Source: Myxococcales bacterium
GTDB taxonomy: Bacteria > Myxococcota > UBA727 > JABDBI01
Direction: 5' to 3'
NCBI GenBank assembly: GCA_023898405.1
Contig: CP060221.1
Span: 1,937,501 to 2,001,500, forward strand
DNA length: 64,000 nucleotides
The notes under the pieces were generated by a model, which searched no databases, had not been told where the DNA came from, and was given only the letters and a program-made list of their open reading frames with translations. Position 1 is the first letter of the stretch; each line of letters starts with the position of its first letter. A program made the position numbers and the translations under genes. Shown in pieces: positions 43,968 to 52,925 of the stretch.

Positions 43968-44501
43968 ATGCGTGTTTATTTTTTTATATGTTTCATCTTT
44001 TTTTCTGCTTGTCAGAATAATTCTGATGATAATTTTAAACCTGCACATCAAGAGCCAAAGAACGAAACTACCAAGAAAGTCATGTTTTCCCAAATGCACA
44101 CGAAGTATGCAAATCTTTTAAAAAAAGCTTTAGCTATGGTGAATTCTAATGTTTTTGACAAGATACGATTCCGTTGTGACGAACAGGTAATACCGTGGTT
44201 GGAAAATGCGCTCGATTCTCTAGAAAGTAAAGTTCCTTACACAGCACAGGGGGCAGTTGCAGGTATGAGTGCATATAAAGAAGCGCCTAAAAATCCAGTT
44301 AAAATGATTGCATTTGCTATAGATAAGTCTAATACCTGCAGTATTCCTGATTATATCGAAAGACTAGAGCGTACTTTAGACTCAAAGTCTAAGGATTATA
44401 ATTCAGATCTTCTTGGACAAGAAAGTGATTTGCGAAAGTTTATTAAAGAGATGGAAGCCATGCTTAAAGAACTTAATTCCTTCAACGCGATAATGGGTTG
44501 A
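43968..44501 (+). CDS. lipoprotein, unknown
   Basis: GGAG seven bases upstream selects ATG 43968. 177 residues with a short signal and lipobox FFSAC (Cys near 15). The rest is charged and helical (LLKKALAMVNSN, YIERLERTLDSKSKDYNSDL, RKFIKEMEAMLKELN) with two cysteines in the middle. No family recognised. It stands alone before a repeat-bearing gap. Confidence 0.72.
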   Translation: MRVYFFICFIFFSACQNNSDDNFKPAHQEPKNETTKKVMFSQMHTKYANLLKKALAMVNSNVFDKIRFRCDEQVIPWLENALDSLESKVPYTAQGAVAGMSAYKEAPKNPVKMIAFAIDKSNTCSIPDYIERLERTLDSKSKDYNSDLLGQESDLRKFIKEMEAMLKELNSFNAIMG

Positions 44502-44582
44502 TTGTGAGCAGTAAATAGCAGCTAAAGACAGTAAAAATGTTTGAAAATTGCACAGTCAAGAGTTATTAAACTCTAGGTTTCA

Positions 44583-44751
44583 TTAAGGGACTGTTTATAA
44601 ATAATTGGGGAATACTTTTTTGTCTCTTTTTCCAAAAATTAACAATTGCTTCGCGTTACTTGTCATCCCCGCCTGCGCGGGGATAACAGTGACAATGGCC
44701 AAAAATATTTTCAAAGACTACTAAAATAATTATTTTCAAAACAGTCTCTAA
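44583..44751. repeat. MITE-like inverted-repeat element, about 169 bp
   Basis: Left end TTAAGGGACTGTTTATAAA (from 44583) and right end AATTATTTTCAAAACAGTCTC (from 44728) are imperfect inverted copies. Their ends also match those of the element at 55305-55393. There is no coding frame. It carries a nested hairpin with a GC-rich core at 44661-44695. Confidence 0.6.
44661..44695. repeat. GC-rich palindrome inside the 44583-44751 element
   Basis: ATCCCCGC (44665-44672) pairs exactly with GCGGGGAT (44677-44684) across CTGC, flanked by TGTC and GTGACA. The form TGTCATCCCCGC...GCGGGGAT resembles dispersed palindromic repeats of many proteobacterial genomes. Its GC content contrasts sharply with the AT-rich surroundings. 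Confidence 0.75.
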
Positions 44752-44784
44752 GATTTTTAGAGCCAATAAAACCTTTATATAATT

Positions 44785-45924
44785 CTAGTTAAACGCCGTT
44801 ACACCTATCATAATAATAGTTGCTCCCCAAAAAACGCTGCTTTTAATGGTGCTATGCATTTTAGGCGCAATAATATCTAAGAGCGTAAGTAAAATTATGC
44901 CTGGATAAGATACTTCCAATATGGGTACCAAAAATTTAGCAATTCCTTGGAAATCCATCAGAGAAAATATAAAAGAAATTACAATCGTTGTTGCGAGTAT
45001 CCATGTGTATCGAGCTCCTTTTATATGATTGCATAAATAACGGGCGTAGATGTTTGTCAATGCAACAACCGTGGTAAGACAAGAAAGAACCATAGCAAAA
45101 GCTATGAAAGTTGTGGCCATAAGGCCCATAACATGGTTGGCAATAATAGGGAGCATCATTTCTGGGTCTTTATTGGCAATAATATTAGAGTAATGAGCTC
45201 CTAAATAAACAAAACCTAGGTATACCGTTGCTAGCATGGTAGAGCCTATTATGCTTGGAGTAATAGCAATTCTTAGTAATCTTTTTGTTGAAATATTATG
45301 AGGAAGTTCCTTTTGTATTTGGAGAAATATTAAAGAAGAAAAGAAAAATGCAGCAAAAAGATCCATGAGCTGATAGCCCGTTGTAAAGCCTTCAAAAAAT
45401 GATTCTACGGGAGTAATTTTGTTGATAGTTTCAGGAGATAAATAAATACCCAACAAGATTAATATTACTAAACAGCTTATCAAAGCAGGACTCAACCACT
45501 TCCCAACAAGACTGATCATTCTTTGATCTTTAAGGCAAAAAATAAATGTTAATGCGCAAAAGACCAGGCTAAAAGCAAATAAAGAAGTATTAGGATATAA
45601 GTAACTAAAGCCACCATGAGCAACAGTTATGCATCTTGGAACTACTCCAAAACACCCAAGCAGAGATAAAATGAATAAAGGCAAAATATGTTTGGCCAGA
45701 ATTCCAGCCTGACCAAAAAAATTGTAGTAGTTTCCGTTGTGTAATTTAATGACAAATAAACCCAAAAACGGAAGAATAATTCCACTAATTGCTAATCCTA
45801 AAAAGGCCAAAAACCAATGGTCTCCGGATGCCAGGCCTATTTGTAAAGGAAAAACCAAATTTCCCGACCCAAAAAACATTGCAAATATTGCGGAACCGTA
45901 AACGATAATAGAGGAAAATTTCAT
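44785..45924 (-). CDS. brnQ: branched-chain amino acid:cation symporter
   Basis: 379 residues, about ten to twelve hydrophobic helices. The start IVYGSAIFAMFFGSGNLVFPLQIGL is the LIVCS (BrnQ) signature with the GSGNLVFP motif. LPFLGLFVIKL and VVPRCITVAHGGF follow. It imports Leu/Ile/Val with Na+ or H+. AGGA is present upstream of the ATG. It is monocistronic and fits the leucine dehydrogenase gene at 26-27 kb. Confidence 0.92.
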   Translation of the reverse strand: MKFSSIIVYGSAIFAMFFGSGNLVFPLQIGLASGDHWFLAFLGLAISGIILPFLGLFVIKLHNGNYYNFFGQAGILAKHILPLFILSLLGCFGVVPRCITVAHGGFSYLYPNTSLFAFSLVFCALTFIFCLKDQRMISLVGKWLSPALISCLVILILLGIYLSPETINKITPVESFFEGFTTGYQLMDLFAAFFFSSLIFLQIQKELPHNISTKRLLRIAITPSIIGSTMLATVYLGFVYLGAHYSNIIANKDPEMMLPIIANHVMGLMATTFIAFAMVLSCLTTVVALTNIYARYLCNHIKGARYTWILATTIVISFIFSLMDFQGIAKFLVPILEVSYPGIILLTLLDIIAPKMHSTIKSSVFWGATIIMIGVTAFN

Positions 45925-46037
45925 AGTAACTGTCCTATGCCAAAAACTAAATATCTAAAAATTTTGTGAAAGGAATTTATAGGATGTGGCGCAAGGCCAC
46001 TACATTTCCCACAGCATAGGACCAAAAAGATGCGAAC

Positions 46038-46068
46038 ACGAAAAAAACATCTACACGAGTTAGATGTT
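46038..46068 (-). terminator. rho-independent terminator (minus strand)
   Basis: AACATCTA (46046-46053) and TAGATGTT (46061-46068) form an 8-bp perfect stem with a 7-base loop. Read on the minus strand it is followed by seven T. No known gene ends just before it; the nearest minus-strand stop is 46425. Confidence 0.75.
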
Positions 46069-46242
46069 GCGTCTTATTCTCTTTTGGCTCGAGATACATC
46101 TTCATAGAGCGGCCGTGCTATTTTATTTGCCTGATTCTGTCAATGACACTTTGGTTCAAAAAAAATCAAAACTTCAATAGTTATTTCATGTTTTTTAATC
46201 GTCAGGGTGGGGTAACGCTTTGAAAATAAAAGGTATTATCGT

Positions 46243-46395
46243 ATGGAACTTGAATTTGCAGTTTTAAAACAAGCGGGTCTAAATGACGTTTCAAGATATA
46301 TTTATATCGGAGATACTTGTTTGACCGTTTGTAAAAAGAAAACGCATCCAGATCATTGGGTGCGTTTTTTTATGAAGCTAAGATTCGTGCTTTAA
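46243..46395 (+). CDS. doubtful 50-residue open frame
   Basis: ATG with AAGG nine bases upstream. The product (starts MELEFAVLKQAGLNDVSRYI) has a helix-like N-terminal part. However, the strong hairpin at 46337-46371 lies inside the frame and would stop the transcript before the codons end. It is either not translated as such or a broken gene. Confidence 0.25.
   Translation: MELEFAVLKQAGLNDVSRYIYIGDTCLTVCKKKTHPDHWVRFFMKLRFVL
46337..46371. terminator. strong bidirectional terminator
   Basis: AACGCATCCA (46341-46350) pairs with TGGGTGCGTT (46357-46366, one G-T) across GATCAT, with seven T after and an A-run before. In the minus direction it would also end the regulator gene at 46425. Confidence 0.8.
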
Positions 46396-46424
46396 AAGCT
46401 AACTAAGAAAGCAAAATTATGTTT

Positions 46425-47267
46425 CTAGGCTTTATTGACGAAATCCTTTCGTTTAAGACCCCACTCACCGAGTTTGCGGCGTATGGTGTGCTCTGAAAGT
46501 CCGGTAGCATTGGCAAGTTCTTTATTGCTCATTAGTAGGAAATTCTGTTGGATGTAGCCGTTAGGATCTCGCACAGGATCTGTGGTTGCACCTTTAGGAA
46601 GCAGTTGAGTAAAGCTTATAGAGCTTTCTTTGGAAACAGAAGCTAGATTAAGCTTGGCTTTTTTGAGTGAAGTTGGTTTTTTTGCCGCAATTTTAATGGA
46701 GTTGCTTGGGCTTGTCTTTGAAGCAAGTGGAGCCACTACGCTTATGTTTGGTTTTTTGCTAGGTTTTTGCTTTGCAGCAGAAATCACCGGTCTCGAGCTG
46801 GGTGCAGATTTAGTAGTAACTTTTTCGTTTTCAAGTTCAATCTGATTAAGAATTCCTATTACTTGAACTTCAGTGATAGATAATTTTTTTGCCATCTCCT
46901 GCAAGGTGAGCTTGGCTCGGTTTTGACGCACAAAGTCGAGCTTATCAATATTTTGCTTAACTAATTTGCCGCCGCCGATAAACGTAGCATTGAGAAAACC
47001 AGGACGTGATTCGATAACTCGCGCAAATTTATGCGCTTCATCATCAAATACGAGAGTGCCCGATGGGTAAGTAGCATTTAAATCGGCTTTATTATCGTAG
47101 GCCTTTCTTACATTGATGACAGCTTTTTCGATCAAAACTTTACGCCAGGCGAGTGGGCTTGGGCAACTGGCGGCAGAGCCTTCTGATTCACCGGATGATT
47201 CAAGTTTTTCATCAAAGTCACTAAAATCATCATCCAAATCGTCAAAATGTTTATTACCTAGTACCAT
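46425..47267 (-). CDS. putative regulator with two helix-turn-helix regions
   Basis: 280 residues. Acidic N-terminus (DDLDDDFSDFDEKLESSGES), a central folded part (about 40-105) and a first HTH near 112-140 (LTLQEMAKKLSITEVQVIGI). A long Lys/Ser/Pro linker (about 145-225) precedes a second HTH at the C-terminus (MSNKELANATGLSEHTIRRK, then LGEWGLKRKDF). This suggests a two-site DNA-binding protein with a flexible joint. No family recognised. It is divergent from the fadN-fadA pair, so regulation of beta-oxidation is a possibility from position only. Confidence 0.65.
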   Translation of the reverse strand: MVLGNKHFDDLDDDFSDFDEKLESSGESEGSAASCPSPLAWRKVLIEKAVINVRKAYDNKADLNATYPSGTLVFDDEAHKFARVIESRPGFLNATFIGGGKLVKQNIDKLDFVRQNRAKLTLQEMAKKLSITEVQVIGILNQIELENEKVTTKSAPSSRPVISAAKQKPSKKPNISVVAPLASKTSPSNSIKIAAKKPTSLKKAKLNLASVSKESSISFTQLLPKGATTDPVRDPNGYIQQNFLLMSNKELANATGLSEHTIRRKLGEWGLKRKDFVNKA

Positions 47268-47516
47268 TTTATATAACTCCTACCGCGAAAATAAGATGGT
47301 GTTTTTTACCTTTTTTAATCGCAGTATTAAGGCTTTATTAATAGACTTAAGCGAATATCAATTTTGCTATGATTCGTCAATAGAGGGCCTAGCTACGCCG
47401 TTCCATGATTTTGACCCATTAAATAGTCAAAAGCTCGTGGTCAAGCAAATTTTCTTGTGTTAACAGCTTTGTCTAAGGATCTGATTTAGTTGATCAAAAT
47501 GCCAAAAGAGGTTGAT

Positions 47517-49895
47517 ATGTCAAACAATGGTTGTGCGTTTAACCCAGCAATAAAAAAAGTGACGGTAATTGGGGCCGGTGTGATGGGGCAGGCAATCGCT
47601 GCTCACATGGCAAATGCAGGTATTGAGTGTACTTTACTGGACATTCCAGCCAAGGGCGCAGATCGAAATAAGATCGTCAAAGATGCGATAAAAAAAATTC
47701 AAACTAGTAAGCCGAATCTAGCGTTCACTAAATCAGTGGCTGATCGAATTAAAATAGGTAATATTGAAGATGATTTCGGGGGTATTAAGTCGTCTGATTT
47801 GGTTGTTGAAGCCGTTATTGAAAAACTTGAAGTAAAACAAGAACTATTTAAAAGAATTGAAGTACTCATAGGCCCGCAGACTATAGTCGCCTCAAATACA
47901 TCGGGACTATCTGTTGCTCAAATGACTCAAGGACTCTCACAAGCATTTTGTGAAAAATTTTTGGTGATGCATTTTTTTAACCCTGTGCGTTATTTGCACT
48001 TACTAGAGTTAGTGCCTACTTCAGTAACTAAAGTTGAAGTAATGGAGGCGATTAAAAAATTTGGTGAAGAAAAACTTGGTAAAGGAGTTGTTGTTGGCAA
48101 GGATACAACCAATTTCATTGCTAACCGTATTGGTGTTTACGGCATGATGGAGGCAATCAAAGCTGTTACTGACCATGGCTATACGGTGGAAGAAGTTGAT
48201 GCTGTTTTCGGACCAGCATTGGGTAGACCAAAAAGTGCTATATTTCGTACCGCAGATGTTGTGGGGTTGGATACCTTCATTCATGTTGCGCAAAATTGCT
48301 ATGATAACCTAAGCAAAGACGAATGCCACGAGATTTTTAAAGTTCCCTCATTTTTGCAAGAGATGGTAAAAAATGGTTGGCTTGGGCAAAAATCAGGCCA
48401 GGGTTTTTACAAAAAAGTTGACGCAACCATACAGGTGCTCGATCCAAACAGCATGAATTATCGAGAAAAGAATAAAGTGCGATTTGACTCCTTAGGCGCT
48501 ATAAGAAATCTTTCTGATTTGAGTGAAAAAATTCGCACTGTTGCTTATGCCGATGATCGAGCCGGAAAATTGTTCTTTGAGCTTGCAGCAAAAACCTGTG
48601 CCTATGCGGCAGCAAGGCTTGGTGAGATCTCCGATAGTATTGAAGATATCGATAAGGCTCTTATGTGGGGCTTTGGCTGGGAAATGGGGCCATTTAAAAC
48701 CTGGGATGCTATGGGGCTAAAAAACAGCATCGAGTTGATGGATAAGAAAGGGATCAAAGTACCCGATTGGGTAAGAGAGATGCTCAAAACCGGTCGTGAA
48801 AGCTTTTTCACTCAAGATGATATCGGGCGTTTTTATGTTTACAACCCCAAAACACGCGATCAACAAGAAGTAAAATTCTCTCCAAGAGAATGGAAAATCG
48901 ATACCTTCAAGAAAGATTCAAATAAGCTTGTGAAGGATCTTGATGCATACAGTTTGGTGGATGCAGGCAATGGCGCATTGATCGTAGAGTTTCACACCAA
49001 AATGAATTCCATTGATCAAGATGTGTTGAAGGGCATCAATGAGGGAATTGATCTTTGCGAAGAGGGCAAGTTTGAAGCTCTGGTGCTCGCCAATGATGGG
49101 GCAAATTTTAGTGTTGGAGCCAATTTACTGCTTCTTTACATGGGAGCAAGTCAAGGGATGTGGGATGATGTTGATGCCACTATACGGCTTTTCCAAAATA
49201 CCTCAAAGCGTTTAAAGTATTGTTCGGTGCCCACAGTTTCAGCACCGTTTCAACTTACCTTGGGTGGGGGCTGCGAATTATCCATGTGGTGCGATCGCAT
49301 TCATGCTCATGCCGAGACCTATATGGGGCTGGTCGAAGTAGGAGTAGGACTAATTCCTGGTGGTGGTGGCAATATTGAAATGCTTGCTCGTACGCTCAAG
49401 GGTGCAATCGATAGTCCAACCTATGTCACGGAACAGCTCTTGCAGCGAGCTCTCGAGACTGTGGCTATGGCCAAAGTCGCGACTAGTGCTCAAGAAGCCA
49501 AAGAACTCATGTATCTTGCCGACTATGATACTTTTTCAATGAATCGCCGTTATCAACTGCATGATGCTTGCACCATTGCTGTGGCTATGGCTCGATCAGG
49601 CTATATGCCTCCTCAGCCAAGACAGTTTAGGCTTCCTGGTAAAAATGCTTATGCTACATTTGCTATGGGTTTGCGTTCATTTCTTGATGGCAATTTTATT
49701 TCTGAACATGATTATAAGATTGCGCTCAAAGTCGCTCATGTGATGACCGGCGGAGATACTTTTTCCACTCAAAAAATTAGTGAAGATGCTTTGCTCGATT
49801 TAGAAAGAGAAGCGTTTTTGTCGTTGTGTGGAGAAGAGAAAACTATGGCACGTATAGCCTATATGCTTGAAAACAATAAACCCCTTCGTAACTAA
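47517..49895 (+). CDS. fadN: 3-hydroxyacyl-CoA dehydrogenase/enoyl-CoA hydratase (FadN type)
   Basis: AGAGG five bases before ATG 47517 fixes the start. 792 residues: NAD-binding dehydrogenase first (about 8-190, VTVIGAGVMGQAIAAHMANAG), its helical C-terminal domains (about 190-440), then a crotonase-type domain (about 470-700). The last has GALIVEFHTKMNSID, the oxyanion loop NDGANFSVGANL and LGGGCELSMWCD. The dehydrogenase-first order is that of FadN rather than FadB. It catalyses two steps of fatty-acid beta-oxidation. fadA follows 31 bases later. Confidence 0.93.
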   Translation: MSNNGCAFNPAIKKVTVIGAGVMGQAIAAHMANAGIECTLLDIPAKGADRNKIVKDAIKKIQTSKPNLAFTKSVADRIKIGNIEDDFGGIKSSDLVVEAVIEKLEVKQELFKRIEVLIGPQTIVASNTSGLSVAQMTQGLSQAFCEKFLVMHFFNPVRYLHLLELVPTSVTKVEVMEAIKKFGEEKLGKGVVVGKDTTNFIANRIGVYGMMEAIKAVTDHGYTVEEVDAVFGPALGRPKSAIFRTADVVGLDTFIHVAQNCYDNLSKDECHEIFKVPSFLQEMVKNGWLGQKSGQGFYKKVDATIQVLDPNSMNYREKNKVRFDSLGAIRNLSDLSEKIRTVAYADDRAGKLFFELAAKTCAYAAARLGEISDSIEDIDKALMWGFGWEMGPFKTWDAMGLKNSIELMDKKGIKVPDWVREMLKTGRESFFTQDDIGRFYVYNPKTRDQQEVKFSPREWKIDTFKKDSNKLVKDLDAYSLVDAGNGALIVEFHTKMNSIDQDVLKGINEGIDLCEEGKFEALVLANDGANFSVGANLLLLYMGASQGMWDDVDATIRLFQNTSKRLKYCSVPTVSAPFQLTLGGGCELSMWCDRIHAHAETYMGLVEVGVGLIPGGGGNIEMLARTLKGAIDSPTYVTEQLLQRALETVAMAKVATSAQEAKELMYLADYDTFSMNRRYQLHDACTIAVAMARSGYMPPQPRQFRLPGKNAYATFAMGLRSFLDGNFISEHDYKIALKVAHVMTGGDTFSTQKISEDALLDLEREAFLSLCGEEKTMARIAYMLENNKPLRN

Positions 49896-49926
49896 TAAGG
49901 CCACAATAAAGCAGAGGAAGTGCACT

Positions 49927-51093
49927 ATGATGATGAATAATGTAGCAATTTTATCAGCAGTTCGAACTCCCATCGGTCGAGGAGGGCGTGGGGTTTTTAA
50001 AAATACTCGCCCAGATGAGCTTGGGGCTGCAACAATAAAAGAGGCAATAAAACGTGCGCAAGTTGAAGAGGCAGAAATTGAAGATGTGATCTTTGGTTGT
50101 GCTATGCCAGAAGCAGAGCAAGGCATGAACGTAGCCAGAATCATGAGTTTGCGTGCAGGCTTACCTGTGGAAGTGTCGGCGGCAACCATAAATCGCTTTT
50201 GTGCGAGCGGTCTGCATGCTGTAGCTGATGTAGCAAAATCTATTGAACTTGGTCAAATCAGTGTTGGTATTGGTGGTGGCGTTGAGTCTATGTCCATGCT
50301 TCCTATGGGAGGCCACAAACCAAGTGCAAACCCTTATCTTATGGAAAATTTTCCTGGGGTATATTTATCGATGGGGCTTACGGCTGAAGAAGTGGCGAGT
50401 AAGTTTGCCATTAGCCGCGAGCGTCAGGATGAATTTTCTTTGTTGAGCCATCAAAAGGCCTGTGCGGCCATTAAAAATGGTTTGATGCGTGAAGAAATCG
50501 TTGGAATCACAATTAAAAAATATGATGGTTCGGGTGAATCTGAATATGTAATTGATACCGATGAAGGACCACGAAGCGACACTACAATGGGCGCATTGTC
50601 AGCATTAAAGCCTGTTTTTAAAAAGGATGGAACAGTGACTGCAGGAAATTCATCTCAGGTGAGTGATGGCGCAGCATCTGTGGTACTTATGCATAAAGAA
50701 CAGGCTCAAAAGAGCAAGAAAAATATCCGAGGATTTTTTCGGGCCTTTGTAACGGCCGGAGTAGATCCTACCATTATGGGAGTTGGTCCAGTGCCCGCTG
50801 TAAAAAAATTGCTTGCTGTAACTGGATTGTCCATCAGTGACATTGATGTCTTTGAACTCAATGAGGCTTTTGCTGCTCAGGCAGTTTACTCTATTGGCGA
50901 GCTAAAACTAGATCCGCAAAAAGTTAATCCTTATGGCGGAGCTATTGCTTTAGGACATCCATTAGGGTGCACCGGAGCTCGCCAAGTAGCAACCATTCTG
51001 CACTACATGGAAAAGAATAAGCTAAAATATGGCATTTGTACTATGTGCGTTGGCGGAGGTATGGGTGCTGCAGGCTTGATCGAGAGAGCATAA
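49927..51093 (+). CDS. fadA: acetyl-CoA acyltransferase (thiolase)
   Basis: The ATG at 49927 follows GAGGA. 388 residues with the thiolase residues: nucleophile Cys in NRFCASGLHAV, His in IALGHPLGCTGAR and the second Cys in CTMCVGGGMGAAG. Early RTPIGRGGRGVFKNTRP is typical of degradative thiolases. It cleaves 3-ketoacyl-CoA in the last step of beta-oxidation and forms an operon with fadN. Confidence 0.94.
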   Translation: MMMNNVAILSAVRTPIGRGGRGVFKNTRPDELGAATIKEAIKRAQVEEAEIEDVIFGCAMPEAEQGMNVARIMSLRAGLPVEVSAATINRFCASGLHAVADVAKSIELGQISVGIGGGVESMSMLPMGGHKPSANPYLMENFPGVYLSMGLTAEEVASKFAISRERQDEFSLLSHQKACAAIKNGLMREEIVGITIKKYDGSGESEYVIDTDEGPRSDTTMGALSALKPVFKKDGTVTAGNSSQVSDGAASVVLMHKEQAQKSKKNIRGFFRAFVTAGVDPTIMGVGPVPAVKKLLAVTGLSISDIDVFELNEAFAAQAVYSIGELKLDPQKVNPYGGAIALGHPLGCTGARQVATILHYMEKNKLKYGICTMCVGGGMGAAGLIERA

Positions 51094-51162
51094 AATATCC
51101 CCAGATAATAACAAAATAAAAACTTTGATTTTTTATTGTTAAGAAGTGAAAGAAAAAAATGA

Positions 51163-51193
51163 GTGCTTGGTTGGCTAGCTTTTAACCAGGCAC
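51163..51193. repeat. 10-bp stem hairpin after fadA
   Basis: GTGCTTGGTT (51163-51172) pairs with AACCAGGCAC (51184-51193) with one G-T and an 11-base loop. Without a T-run it is only a possible terminator between fadA and the next gene. Confidence 0.45.
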
Positions 51194-51245
51194 GCACATA
51201 AAAAATATTAGCATCATTTTTTTAAAGGCATTAAAGGCGGGTAAG

Positions 51246-52919
51246 ATGACCAAGAATAAAACCATTATTGTTGTGGGAGGCTCTCATGGGGGGCCGAATG
51301 CTGTGGCTCGGGCTCGTCAGGCCGATGAAAATGCCAAAATAATCCTGATCGAACAGGCGCCTCATATCATGTGGGCTCAAACCAGTGTGCGTTCTCAGTT
51401 GCTGTGTGAAGATAAAATGGCTGCATTATTAGCAAGAGATTCTTATTTTCAGCAACGCTATAATGTGGAAGTCATGACGCGGACTTGTGCTGTAGAGCTT
51501 GATCTTGATTCTCGTTGCTTGGTGGTTGAGCATGAAAAAACTTATAAACGTCTTCACTTTGATTCGTTGATTTATGCTGGAGGAGCCCAGTCAAACAGAC
51601 TTGTTGTGCCAGGTTTTGATGGAGAGCGAATATGCCATTTTAGAGATTTTCGTGATATCTCGCTCATTAAAGAGGCTATCAAAGAAGGTGCAAAGACGGC
51701 TACTGTTGTCGGTTGCGGCTTTTATGGGGTTGAAGCGGCACTTACTCTCAAGGAATTGGGGTTTAATGTTCGTATTATTGAACAGAGAAAACGCATCATG
51801 CAGAGCTTTTCATTAGCTTTTTCTCAGTCCATAGTCGATCATCTTAAGCAGGCGGGGATAGAGATTTTATTGGGAGCGCAGATAAAAGATGCCGAGACTC
51901 AAGCTGATAATTCATTGAAATTAAGACTTGAGAGCAATGAAATTATTGAAAGTGATCTTGTTGTTGTTTGCATTGGACTTACTCCACGAACTTCACTTTT
52001 AGTAAACGCAGGAGCAGCACTTGATCCAGATGGATTAATTCGTGTAGATGACTCCATGGCGACAACTCTGCCCAATGTTTATGCCTGTGGCAGCAGTGTA
52101 AGCGTACCAATGGTTGTTACCCACCAAAGAAAGTGGGTGCCTCATCCTGCAATAGTTTTACGTACAGCTCACATAGCAGGTTTTAATGCGGCAATTAATG
52201 ATCCAGCTTTGATAGATCATCTAAAACCATTTTGCGGAACTTTGTATACAAAAATACATGAGACCTCTTTTGCTCGAACAGGACTTTCTGAGCAAGAAGC
52301 TCGATCCTTTTTTAGGGAAGACAACACTTTTGTTACAACAGTTTTTGGTTCCGCTGAAGATAGTTTTTTGTGTCAACAGGAAATGTGTGTGCGGCTCTTG
52401 GTTGATAAAAATAAAGGCTGCATTATTGGGGGCGAGGTTTATGGACAAAAAGGGGTAGATAGAACCATTGATTTAATATCAGTGGCAGTTTCAGAAGCTT
52501 GGGCTCCCGAAAAATTGGTTGACCTCGATATGGCGTTTTTGCTCGATTCAGGTCCGGTTTTTGATCCCTTAAAAGTAGCAGCTACCAGGGCAAAAATGGC
52601 TCTCATAGAAGGTGAAACGAGTATTTCTGCTGAGCAATTAGCCTTATGGGTGGCAAGCAAAGTTGATTTTCGCTTGGTTGATGTGGGTGAGACGGCGATG
52701 TTCACAGGTTATACCCAGAAAAAAATTCAGCACCTTCCACTGGAATCATTGCGTGAACATTTAAACGAGTTGAGCAAGGAAGATACTCCGATCGTTTTGT
52801 ACTCGAGATCCGGTTATCGAAGTTATTTAGCACAGCGTCTTTTAAAACAGCGTGGCATTAAAAATGTTTTTCACTTAGACGGCGGGCTCGCTACATGGAA
52901 CCTGGTGCTTAAGGAGTAG
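51246..52919 (+). CDS. CoA-disulfide-reductase-like flavoprotein with rhodanese domain, cysteines lost
   Basis: 557 residues. Pyridine nucleotide-disulfide oxidoreductase body (about 1-450) with FAD motif VVGGSHGGPNAVARARQA, NAD motif ATVVGCGFYGVEAALTL and PNVYACGSSVSVP; C-terminal rhodanese domain (about 465-557). In CoA-disulfide reductases the active Cys sits in an SFANCGLPY loop; here that region reads IMWAQTSVRSQLL, without Cys. In the rhodanese the expected C-x-S-G loop is YSRSGYRS, also without Cys. The protein should bind FAD and NAD(P)H but cannot use the usual thiol chemistry. It is followed 6 bases later by a DsbA-fold gene. Confidence 0.82.
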   Translation: MTKNKTIIVVGGSHGGPNAVARARQADENAKIILIEQAPHIMWAQTSVRSQLLCEDKMAALLARDSYFQQRYNVEVMTRTCAVELDLDSRCLVVEHEKTYKRLHFDSLIYAGGAQSNRLVVPGFDGERICHFRDFRDISLIKEAIKEGAKTATVVGCGFYGVEAALTLKELGFNVRIIEQRKRIMQSFSLAFSQSIVDHLKQAGIEILLGAQIKDAETQADNSLKLRLESNEIIESDLVVVCIGLTPRTSLLVNAGAALDPDGLIRVDDSMATTLPNVYACGSSVSVPMVVTHQRKWVPHPAIVLRTAHIAGFNAAINDPALIDHLKPFCGTLYTKIHETSFARTGLSEQEARSFFREDNTFVTTVFGSAEDSFLCQQEMCVRLLVDKNKGCIIGGEVYGQKGVDRTIDLISVAVSEAWAPEKLVDLDMAFLLDSGPVFDPLKVAATRAKMALIEGETSISAEQLALWVASKVDFRLVDVGETAMFTGYTQKKIQHLPLESLREHLNELSKEDTPIVLYSRSGYRSYLAQRLLKQRGIKNVFHLDGGLATWNLVLKE

Positions 52920-52925
52920 GTGATA

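Larger units (their letters stand above)
45925..46424. other. 500-base intergenic region with two hairpins and a doubtful short ORF
   Basis: It contains a minus-strand terminator (46038-46068), a two-way terminator (46337-46371) and a 50-codon frame at 46243-46395. Between 46069 and 46336 I see no other gene. The distance between the end of the regulator gene (46425) and the terminator at 46068 leaves room for an RNA. Confidence 0.4.
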
